Of a DNA stretch of 64,000 nt, positions 16,595-23,342 are shown piece by piece. The notes under the pieces were generated by a model, which saw nothing but the letters and a program-made list of their open reading frames with translations, ran no database searches and was not told the origin of the DNA. A program made the position numbers and the translations under genes. The stretch is from Phaeodactylibacter sp. (GTDB lineage: Bacteria; Bacteroidota; Bacteroidia; Chitinophagales; Saprospiraceae). Location: positions 1 through 64,000 of the forward strand of contig NZ_JALEGS010000091.1 of NCBI RefSeq assembly GCF_022763345.1. Direction: 5' to 3'. The first letter of the stretch is position 1; every line of letters begins with the position of its first letter.

Positions 16595-17734
16595 ATGAAC
16601 GCCAAATTGCTCAAAACCTGGATGATGGTACTCGGCTTTGCGCCCTTTTTCCTGACTGCGCAGGAAGCCGCTGCCCCTCAACCCAACGAAGCTAATCCGG
16701 AAACGGAAGAAAGCATCCCTATTGATGAAATGACGGAGGAACAACGCACGCAAGCTATCTTCAATGCAGTAAGCAGCGGAGATACAGAAGGGGTCAAGCC
16801 ACTGCTCTCCTGCCTCACGTACTATAAGCACAATAAAGATGGGGAAACAGCCCTCACAAAAGCCATCAAACAACAAGACCATGCGATGGTGGCACTCCTG
16901 ACGGAAGATGCAGTGATCAACCTCAAAAACCAGTCTGGAGAAACCCCGCTCACCCTGGCGATTAAGCAGGGCAACTTGCCCATTATCCAGCTCGTGATGC
17001 GCCGGGCCAAAGCCGGGCTGAAAAATGATGCCGGAGAAGCCCCTCTGTTCCTGGCTATAGACCTGGAAGACCTCTACCTCTTGCAGGAGCTCATCAGCCG
17101 GGGCGCTGATGTCAACCGCAAGTCGAATGGCATTACCCCTTTGGCCAGGGCCACCTTACAAGGCCAAATACAAGCGGTAGCCCTGCTCATCCGAAATGGC
17201 GCGGATCCCAGCATCCCCAATGACAACGGCGACCTGCCTCTCTACCTCGCTACCTCAAACGGGCAGGCGGTCATAGCGGGTATTTTGCTCCACAAAAGCC
17301 CACAAGCGGTTAAGGATGCCAACTGGACCACCAAAATCGGGCAACCGCTGATTGTGATCGCTACGGAACAGGGCTTCGATCAAATTGTCAAAACCCTCCT
17401 CGATTTCGGTGCCGACCCGAATCAGTTTGACCACCTCGAAAACACCCCCCTCAACATCGCCGCCGAACAGGGCAGGTATGCGCTTTCCAACCTCCTTGTG
17501 CAGTCCGGCGCTGATCCAAACCACGCCAATATCATGGGAACCACCCCCATTGCTGCTGCCGCTAAAAATGGCCACAACGAAGTCGCCAACCTGCTGGCAG
17601 AACAAGGTGCCAACCCCAATACCCGAAACTACGAGGGCATCGCCGCTACCGATTACGGGAGCTACCTCAATAACCGAGAGCTGGATGCCGTCATCAATGC
17701 CTTTGACCAAACGCAGGGGGCTGATAACCCTTAA
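16595..17734 (+). CDS. Exported ankyrin-repeat protein
   Basis: A 379-residue protein with a signal peptide (1-25, ending FFLTAQE). About nine ankyrin repeats fill residues 60-365, with the typical G-TPL-A and GADPN patterns (for example GETPLTLAIKQGN, NTPLNIAAEQGR). Ankyrin stacks bind proteins; the partner is unknown. The protein is expected in the periplasm or outside the cell. ATG at 16595 matches the signal peptide start. A terminator follows the gene. Confidence 0.85.
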   Translation: MNAKLLKTWMMVLGFAPFFLTAQEAAAPQPNEANPETEESIPIDEMTEEQRTQAIFNAVSSGDTEGVKPLLSCLTYYKHNKDGETALTKAIKQQDHAMVALLTEDAVINLKNQSGETPLTLAIKQGNLPIIQLVMRRAKAGLKNDAGEAPLFLAIDLEDLYLLQELISRGADVNRKSNGITPLARATLQGQIQAVALLIRNGADPSIPNDNGDLPLYLATSNGQAVIAGILLHKSPQAVKDANWTTKIGQPLIVIATEQGFDQIVKTLLDFGADPNQFDHLENTPLNIAAEQGRYALSNLLVQSGADPNHANIMGTTPIAAAAKNGHNEVANLLAEQGANPNTRNYEGIAATDYGSYLNNRELDAVINAFDQTQGADNP

Positions 17735-17770
17735 AGGCATCCTAAGAACCGATTGATCCCCCATTACCTG

Positions 17771-17805
17771 ACCGGGGCCGGCTTTGTGCTGGCTCTGGTT
17801 TTTTT
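17771..17805 (+). terminator. Terminator after the ankyrin gene
   Basis: Stem ACCGGGGCCGGC / GCTGGCTCTGGT with three G-U pairs, loop TTTGT, then seven T. Confidence 0.85.
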
Positions 17806-17815
17806 ATTTTTTAAC

Positions 17816-17854
17816 CTCTTAGTTTGACTTTTAAACTAAGAGTACGTATACTTG
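17816..17854 (+). promoter_or_regulatory. Promoter with operator O1 of the VWA/PurA-like unit
   Basis: TTTG (17823-17826) and TATACTTG (17847-17854) with a 20-base spacer form a Bacteroidota-type promoter. A perfect inverted repeat with 10-base arms, CTCTTAGTTT (17816-17825) and AAACTAAGAG (17833-17842), covers the -33 box and spacer. A related second site follows downstream. Confidence 0.65.
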
Positions 17855-17866
17855 TAGTGCAATAGA

Positions 17867-17888
17867 TAGTTTTAAAACAAAACTAAGA
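17867..17888 (+). promoter_or_regulatory. Operator O2 of the VWA/PurA-like unit
   Basis: TAGTTTT (17867-17873) and AAAACTA (17879-17885) form a second perfect inverted repeat with the same half-site as O1 (TTAGTTT), just past the expected start of transcription. Two matching sites suggest cooperative repressor binding. Confidence 0.55.
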
Positions 17889-17980
17889 CTGTTTTTACTG
17901 AGGTTAGAGCGCCTTGTAAATCCAGGCAGGCTATTGTCCCTGGGGATTTCATTATTCTTAAATCCTAAAATTTAAACAAG

Positions 17981-18904
17981 ATGGGTTATGCAAGATGGTC
18001 GAGTGATGCCTACCGGCATCTCCGGGCAAGTTATGCCAACAAGTCAAGAGACGATATTTTTCAGGCCAACCGCCACCGGCGGATGAATGCCGCTGTGAAC
18101 CCGTATGGCCTCCGCGTACGGGAAAGCCGGGACTCCCAACGGCACCCTAATTCCTTAGCCATTGGAGTCTTCCTCGATGTGACGGGCTCAATGGGCCGCA
18201 TACCGGAGCAGCTTGTGCGCTACAAGCTGGGGGCACTTATGAATACGCTGATTGCCCACGGCGTTGAGAGCCCGCATATCATGTTTTCTGCCATTGGCGA
18301 CCACCTCTCTGATCAGGCTCCTCTGCAGGCCGGGCAGTTTGAGGCAGGAGCGGATGAGCTGAGCCATGGGCTGTCCAAACTGTGGCTGGAAGGCGGAGGC
18401 GGCGGCCAGATACAGGAGTCCTATCTTCTCGCCTGGCTGTTGGCGGGCCGGCATACCTCCATCGACTGCTTTGAAAAGCGGGGGCAGAAAGGTTTCCTCT
18501 TCACCGTAGGGGATGAAGCCAGCTGGGAACGGCTTTCGCCTGAGCAGGTACAGCGCATTATGGGATACCGCCCCCAACAAACACTTAATGCAGCCACACT
18601 GCTACGGGAAGCCCAGCGGATGTACCACGTTTTCCACATCCACATCAATGAAACCGGCTACCGCAACCACCCTGAAGTGATCGGCTTCTGGAAAAGCCTG
18701 CTGGGGGAGCGGGCCCTGATCCTGAATGACCATAATGCCCTGGCGGAGCTTATCGCCGCCACGGTAGCTGTGGTCAGTGGGCACCCATTTAAGCAAACGA
18801 TGGCGGGCTTTGAGCCGGCTGCCGCGCAGCAGGTGTCACAGGCTTTGGCTCCGGGCACGGGCTGGAACAAACGGTCTTCTAACACAACCATTCTTCCATT
18901 ATGA
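17981..18904 (+). CDS. von Willebrand factor A domain protein
   Basis: A 307-residue cytoplasmic protein with a VWA fold. The metal-binding MIDAS motif is D66-V-T68-G-S70 (LDVTGSMG). No signal peptide or membrane segment is visible. A basic N-terminal 50 residues precede the domain. Such proteins usually act as metal-dependent scaffolds. It overlaps the next gene by four bases (ATGA), so the two are translationally coupled. I do not recognise a named family. Pairing with an adenylosuccinate-synthetase paralogue points to a joint job. Confidence 0.85.
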   Translation: MGYARWSSDAYRHLRASYANKSRDDIFQANRHRRMNAAVNPYGLRVRESRDSQRHPNSLAIGVFLDVTGSMGRIPEQLVRYKLGALMNTLIAHGVESPHIMFSAIGDHLSDQAPLQAGQFEAGADELSHGLSKLWLEGGGGGQIQESYLLAWLLAGRHTSIDCFEKRGQKGFLFTVGDEASWERLSPEQVQRIMGYRPQQTLNAATLLREAQRMYHVFHIHINETGYRNHPEVIGFWKSLLGERALILNDHNALAELIAATVAVVSGHPFKQTMAGFEPAAAQQVSQALAPGTGWNKRSSNTTILPL

Positions 18905-20076
18905 GCACACAGATTGTCATTGGGCTGGGCTACGGCGATGAAGGCAAGGGCCTGGCCACCGATTATCTGAGCCGCCGGGCGGCGCACCCTGTTGTGGTGC
19001 GCTTCTCGGGTGGCCATCAGGCGGGGCATACGGTGGTAGGCCCTAAAGGGGAGCGGCATGTTTTTTCAGGCATAGGCGCGGGCACTTTTCAGGGTGCACC
19101 TACCTTTTGGAGCCGGTACTGCACGTTTTCGCCCCCTGCCCTGCTGAGCGAGTATCAGGCATTATCAAAGCTGGGCTATCCGCCTCAGATTTATGTAGAT
19201 GGCCTGTGCCCGGTCACCACGCCTTATGATATGGCGTACAATCAACTGCTGGAGCGCAGTCAGCGGCATGGCAGCTGTGGAGTAGGCTTTGGGGCTACCG
19301 TGGCCCGGCATTCGGAAACGCCCTGCCGGCTGTTTGCGCAAGACCTGGCCTACCCGGTGGTGGTGCAGCAAAAACTCCAAGCCATTGAGCAATACTACGT
19401 GCGAAAAGCCAATGGGCTGTTGTCGGCAGAGGACTGGAAAGAGGAGGCCCGCGCCTGGCAGGAACAGTTGCTGGCGGTGCTAAAACGCATCCATCTCACC
19501 TCCGAATCCAGCTTTTTTGAGCGGTACGAAGGAGCTGATTTTATCTTTGAGGGCAGTCAGGGTATTCTGCTGGACATGGACCATGGGTTTTTTCCGAATG
19601 TCACCCGGGCGCACACCACCTCCCGCAATGCTCAGGCCATTATCCGGCGCAACGGGCTGCCGGAGCCGGAAATCTTTTGCATCACCCGGGCCTACCAGAC
19701 CCGGCATGGCAATGGTTTCCTGAGCAATGAAGGCATTCCTGCCACCCTGGTTCCCAACCCCAAAGAGACCAATCAGGAAAACGAGTGGCAGGGGGCACTG
19801 CGCTACGGCACTTTGGATGTCGACCTCCTGCGCTATGCTCTTCAGTCTGAGTCCAACTACTCCGCCGGGCAAAAACGCCACCTGTTCCTTACCTGCCTCG
19901 ACCAGTTGCAAGGGCCGCTGCAGGCTACTCTTGGCGGAAAACGGCATACTTATCAGACACCGGATTTAATCGCCCGCCTCCTCCCGGGCATTTCCGGCAT
20001 AGTTTACCAGAGCTACTCCGATGACGGGCAGCGGGTCAAAGGCGCTACTTTTACGGCAAAGGCCATAGGCAAATAA
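18901..20076 (+). CDS. Divergent adenylosuccinate-synthetase paralogue
   Basis: A 391-residue member of the PurA superfamily, shorter than bacterial PurA (about 430). The catalytic GDEGKG (Asp13) and GGHQAGHT (His43, matching E. coli His41) and the EGSQGILLDMDHG segment are kept. The aspartate-binding loop, TTGRRRR in PurA, is replaced by E295-W-Q-G-A-L-R301. The guanine motif TKLD reads T331-C-L-D334. The enzyme may therefore still phosphorylate an oxo-purine-like substrate with a nucleotide donor but join a different amine. It is not the phage PurZ type, which replaces Asp13. Housekeeping purA should be elsewhere. Function is unproven. Confidence 0.8.
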   Translation: MSTQIVIGLGYGDEGKGLATDYLSRRAAHPVVVRFSGGHQAGHTVVGPKGERHVFSGIGAGTFQGAPTFWSRYCTFSPPALLSEYQALSKLGYPPQIYVDGLCPVTTPYDMAYNQLLERSQRHGSCGVGFGATVARHSETPCRLFAQDLAYPVVVQQKLQAIEQYYVRKANGLLSAEDWKEEARAWQEQLLAVLKRIHLTSESSFFERYEGADFIFEGSQGILLDMDHGFFPNVTRAHTTSRNAQAIIRRNGLPEPEIFCITRAYQTRHGNGFLSNEGIPATLVPNPKETNQENEWQGALRYGTLDVDLLRYALQSESNYSAGQKRHLFLTCLDQLQGPLQATLGGKRHTYQTPDLIARLLPGISGIVYQSYSDDGQRVKGATFTAKAIGK

Positions 20077-20077
20077 T

Positions 20078-20085
20078 TATCTTTG
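20078..20085 (+). promoter_or_regulatory. Promoter -7 box of the membrane protein gene
   Basis: TATCTTTG overlaps the PurA-like stop region and fits TAnnTTTG, 22 bases before the next ATG, so the membrane gene may be transcribed on its own. Confidence 0.5.
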
Positions 20086-20107
20086 CGCGGACCATAATCC
20101 GCAACCT

Positions 20108-20617
20108 ATGACACTAAGGGAATTTTTTGACGCACTGACCAACGATCCGACTTATGTACTGGTTTACCTGTCCATCATACCGGTCATGGCCTTTGTGGCC
20201 GGTCTGACGGGTCAGGAGAAAGGGCATGAAGCGCCCTGGAAATACCTTTACTCCACGCTCATTTACTTCATTTGTGTACCAGGTATTTTTTCCATTACGG
20301 TCTCGGTATATCAATTTCTGTTTGAGCGGCGCAGCATTTGGGATGCCGATGTATTTGTGCAGGTTCTGCCCATTGTATCCATGGTTGTTACCCTACTCAT
20401 CATCCGGCGCAACGTCAACCTGGACTACATCCCGGGCTTCGACAAGCTGGGTGGGCTGGTGATGATCATTGCCTCCACGCTCATTATTATGTGGTTTATT
20501 GACCGGATGCGGATCATTGTGTTTTCGTACCTGCGCTTTGAGTATGTCATTCTGTTTTTCATCGGCTTGCTGCTGGTCATCCGCCTGGGGTGGAAGCGGG
20601 CGTTTGGGAGTGCCTGA
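20108..20617 (+). CDS. Hypothetical membrane protein
   Basis: A 169-residue protein with about five membrane helices (near 17-35, 46-66, 80-98, 114-130 and 146-162). No family was recognised. It lies 31 bases after the PurA-like gene and could be part of that unit, though it has its own candidate promoter. Confidence 0.7.
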   Translation: MTLREFFDALTNDPTYVLVYLSIIPVMAFVAGLTGQEKGHEAPWKYLYSTLIYFICVPGIFSITVSVYQFLFERRSIWDADVFVQVLPIVSMVVTLLIIRRNVNLDYIPGFDKLGGLVMIIASTLIIMWFIDRMRIIVFSYLRFEYVILFFIGLLLVIRLGWKRAFGSA

Positions 20618-20654
20618 AGTCATTAGCAAATAAACGACATTTAAAATTCATTTT

Positions 20655-20710
20655 TTGCATCAGTGTTGCATCTTTGCAATTCCTGTATTACTTTTGCAAC
20701 ATCGTTGCAT
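20655..20710 (+). promoter_or_regulatory. Promoter with twin metalloregulator-like operators
   Basis: Two sites of the form TTGCAN-N5-TTGCAT lie at 20655-20671 and 20694-20710. The second holds the perfect inverted repeat TGCAAC-ATC-GTTGCA. A promoter, TTG (20666-20668), 20-base spacer and TACTTTTG (20689-20696), is overlapped by both. The layout fits a Fur/Zur-type repressor; the regulator is not in the window. Confidence 0.6.
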
Positions 20711-20728
20711 TAAATTAAAACTCAAAAG

Positions 20729-21145
20729 ATGAAAATGCTGAAGTATTCCTGGTTGTTTATGCTGGCGCTTGCCGTAACGGTCTTCTCTGGTTGCGAAGAT
20801 GATGATCATGATCACGACCATGGCGACAATGACATTACGATCAGTATCCTGGAGCCCGGTGCTGATGAGGTGGTGGCAGATGCCAGTGATGTGCACATTC
20901 ATATCGAAATCGAAGCGACTGAAGACAACCACGACATCGATATAATTCTCCACCCGGACGGGGATGTATCTGACAAGATCATCGAAACGAACCTGCACGA
21001 ACATGATCAGAAGGTCAGCTTTGAGCAGGATGTTGACTTGTCTTCCTACCCTGCGGGCACCAAGTTTCACCTGGAAGTGGAAGCCTGCAAAGATCACGAC
21101 TGTGAAGAGAAGGAATTTGCTGATGTAGAATTCTCGATTCAGTAA
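20729..21145 (+). CDS. Histidine/aspartate-rich lipoprotein, likely metal-binding
   Basis: A 138-residue lipoprotein: signal peptide with lipobox FSGC (Cys22) followed by an acidic and histidine-rich stretch (EDDDHDHDHGDND). The rest is a small beta-rich domain with further His, Asp and two cysteine pairs (CKDHDCEE). The composition suggests binding of zinc or a similar metal at the cell surface or periplasm. The twin operators upstream support metal control. A terminator follows. No exact family recognised. Confidence 0.75.
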   Translation: MKMLKYSWLFMLALAVTVFSGCEDDDHDHDHGDNDITISILEPGADEVVADASDVHIHIEIEATEDNHDIDIILHPDGDVSDKIIETNLHEHDQKVSFEQDVDLSSYPAGTKFHLEVEACKDHDCEEKEFADVEFSIQ

Positions 21146-21175
21146 GGCAAATTTTTCCACCCGGCTAAGCCTTAG

Positions 21176-21212
21176 CGCCGGTAGTGCACCCGTTGCATTA
21201 CCGGCGTTTTTT
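21176..21212 (+). terminator. Terminator after the His-rich lipoprotein gene
   Basis: Perfect 8-base stem CGCCGGTA / TACCGGCG with a 15-base loop and six T. Confidence 0.85.
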
Positions 21213-21294
21213 ATGCCCGCTTCCCGGCCACCACCTAAGTAAAGTCACTGAAAACCACTGAGAAAAGTCATCTGCTTTGCGCTGAAATTCCGGT

Positions 21295-21302
21295 TACATT
21301 TG
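21295..21302 (+). promoter_or_regulatory. Promoter -7 box of the exported-protein/CBS unit
   Basis: TACATTTG fits TAnnTTTG, 24 bases before the ATG at 21327. Confidence 0.55.
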
Positions 21303-21326
21303 AATAGAACATAAAACCAGCGCATC

Positions 21327-22082
21327 ATGAAAACTTTCATCCGCACTACGATACTGCTTTTGGCGACTTTGCTGATGACCAGCGCTGGCAGGCGGGATGT
21401 GCGCCCCGGTATGGTGCAGTTTGACCGGGCATTTCTGCCGGCATTGGATTACACCCTGCACGCCAATACACACGATGCCAAAAAGGCGGTCTTCTACCTG
21501 GAATTCCGCTGGCGACGGCTGCGCGGTCAGCTTGCGCATCAGTACCCGGCAGAAACAGAGACTCTGCGCCGCATTGATAGTTGGCTGGGGGATGCGTACT
21601 ATGCCATTGATGCCAACCGGCCCTACACTGCAGCCAATCAGCTGGAGCATGTGAAGTACGAACTGATGGTACTCCGTGGCCACTACGGCATCGACTACTA
21701 CCTGGATGACCTATACGACTTTCAGGGCGGGCTGGAGCTGCTTACAGAAGCTGCCAACGATGAAATGCTTTGCCTTATGGACTGGGGTGAATTTATTGCC
21801 CTCGGCAAGGAGCTCCGCCTGGAATGGCAGTACATTATGCAAAAGCCTTTTGATCAGGAACTGTACGACTTTGACGACCAAACCGTCAAACGACTAACAT
21901 ACGAACAACGAGCAATGGCGGAAGCTCTATATACTTTCGCAAAAGCAACCAACCGGGCAGACCGGAATGCAGTAGCCACTGCGGCCAAAGACCTCATGCC
22001 TCACTACAACGAAGTACTCCGGCTCTTTGGCGACTACCAGTCTACACAAACCTTCTTTGCCCGGCACAACCTTATTAGATAA
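21327..22082 (+). CDS. Exported helical protein of unknown function
   Basis: A 251-residue protein with a signal peptide (about 1-20). The mature part is predicted helical and rich in aromatic and charged residues, with repeated tyrosines and no cysteine motif apart from one Cys. No family recognised. It is probably co-transcribed with the two CBS genes that follow, 16 bases downstream. Confidence 0.7.
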   Translation: MKTFIRTTILLLATLLMTSAGRRDVRPGMVQFDRAFLPALDYTLHANTHDAKKAVFYLEFRWRRLRGQLAHQYPAETETLRRIDSWLGDAYYAIDANRPYTAANQLEHVKYELMVLRGHYGIDYYLDDLYDFQGGLELLTEAANDEMLCLMDWGEFIALGKELRLEWQYIMQKPFDQELYDFDDQTVKRLTYEQRAMAEALYTFAKATNRADRNAVATAAKDLMPHYNEVLRLFGDYQSTQTFFARHNLIR

Positions 22083-22098
22083 CCGAAAATCGGCCATT

Positions 22099-22560
22099 AT
22101 GAATCCGGACACACCTATTCGGGAAATTATGACAACCAACCTCATTACGGTTGGGCCCGACCGCACCGTAGAAGCCATTCAGGAGCTGTTCCGCGAAAAT
22201 GAATTCCATCATATCCCAGTCGTTGACCGGGGCGAACGCCTGATCGGCATCATTAGCAAGGAAGATGTTTTCAAGCTGTCTTATGTACTGTCGCTGCAAA
22301 CCACCGGCAAGAAGTATTCTGAAAAGGAATACCAAAGCCTGAAAGCAACCGACATTATGACCCGCTATCCGGTCACGCTTGACCCCGACGATACCGTGGG
22401 GCTGGCAGCAGATATCTTCCTGGCCAACAAGTTCCACGCCCTGCCCATCGTCGAGGATGATCAGCTAATGGGGCTGGTGACCACGCACGACCTGCTTTCG
22501 TACCGGTTTGGAGAGCCTATGCCTCCCAAGCAGGAAGAAGTATTCGAAGAAGAACTTTAA
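22099..22560 (+). CDS. Tandem CBS-domain protein 1
   Basis: A 153-residue protein made of two CBS motifs (about 5-65 and 83-140), with IMTTNLITVGPD and IMTRYPVTLDPDD opening each motif. The pair forms a Bateman module that binds adenine nucleotides. No catalytic domain is attached. It resembles the next gene product closely, so the two look like an old duplication. ATG at 22099. Confidence 0.88.
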   Translation: MNPDTPIREIMTTNLITVGPDRTVEAIQELFRENEFHHIPVVDRGERLIGIISKEDVFKLSYVLSLQTTGKKYSEKEYQSLKATDIMTRYPVTLDPDDTVGLAADIFLANKFHALPIVEDDQLMGLVTTHDLLSYRFGEPMPPKQEEVFEEEL

Positions 22561-22579
22561 ATCCGAAAAATTAGCAGCC

Positions 22580-23026
22580 ATGACTGATAAAACCACCACC
22601 GTTGCTCAAATCATGAGCACACCTGTAATCACAGTGGGACCAAATGACACGATGAGCGATGTACAGGATATCTTCCGCAAAAACAACATCCACCACATCC
22701 CTGTGGTCGACGATGGCAGAGTGGTGGGTATCATCAGCAAGTCTGATTACTATCGCCTGCTGCACGGTTTCACCTTGTTCAAAACACAGAAAAGCGAGCA
22801 ATACAACGATGCCATCATGCGCTCCCTCCTGGCCGGAGAAGCCATGACCCGGCAGGTGGCCACCCTTGCTCCCGGTGATTCGCTGGAAATGGCCGTCGGC
22901 TTTTTCCGGGAGAACCTCTTCCACGCCTTGCCGGTAGTGGACAAGGGCCGCCTCATCGGCATTGTGACGACTTTTGATTTGCTTACGCATGCTTATGCTA
23001 CTCCGTTTATGATGGAGGAGCAATAA
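22580..23026 (+). CDS. Tandem CBS-domain protein 2
   Basis: A 148-residue Bateman-module protein with the same build as its neighbour: IMSTPVITVGPND and a second motif starting AMTRQVATLAPGD. Nineteen bases separate it from CBS protein 1. The two could pair as a nucleotide sensor. ATG at 22580. A terminator follows. Confidence 0.88.
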   Translation: MTDKTTTVAQIMSTPVITVGPNDTMSDVQDIFRKNNIHHIPVVDDGRVVGIISKSDYYRLLHGFTLFKTQKSEQYNDAIMRSLLAGEAMTRQVATLAPGDSLEMAVGFFRENLFHALPVVDKGRLIGIVTTFDLLTHAYATPFMMEEQ

Positions 23027-23055
23027 GTAAAGCGCATACACTTTCTAGTTTTCTT

Positions 23056-23094
23056 CAGCCGCTTCCGGAGCACTTCGGGAGCGGCTGATTTTTA
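23056..23094 (+). terminator. Terminator after the CBS genes
   Basis: Perfect stem CAGCCGCT (23056-23063) / AGCGGCTG (23080-23087), then ATTTTTAG. Confidence 0.75.
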
Positions 23095-23342
23095 GTGGAA
23101 AATCCTTATCTTAGGGGAGCTTTACATGACGCACGGGCCTGCAGACGAACCAAAACACGGTTTAGCCGGTCTTATATGCGACATTGCTTTACTGACGCTG
23201 TTTGGGTTTGGGCGGGTCAAACCTCCAACAGGTCAGCATTTCCTCGGTCGTCGTGGTTTAGCTACTGACGATCCTGTGGATGTCAGCACAGGTTCGCCCA
23301 AACCACTTCGTGACGAGTATATTTTCCACAATGCTCTCAGCT
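23095..23342. other. Region upstream of the giant protease
   Basis: About 250 bases holding repeat copy E (23188-23321). No convincing gene or promoter was found in the remainder. Confidence 0.45.
23188..23321 (+). repeat. Interspersed MITE-like repeat, copy E (diverged)
   Basis: The left end reads ACTGACG then GGGTTTG...CAAACC (23203-23222) like copy B. The right end CAAACCACTTCGT...GTATA (23300-23321) matches copy B-C. Its 134-base length is close to copy D. Inner hairpin CCTGTG/CACAGG at 23273-23292. The body has drifted, so membership is less certain. Confidence 0.5.

Noticed and set aside
18901..20076. The PurA-like enzyme as phage-type PurZ (diaminopurine synthesis)
   Set aside because: PurZ replaces the Asp13 position, which is kept here, and no phage genes or DatZ/PolZ partners are present.
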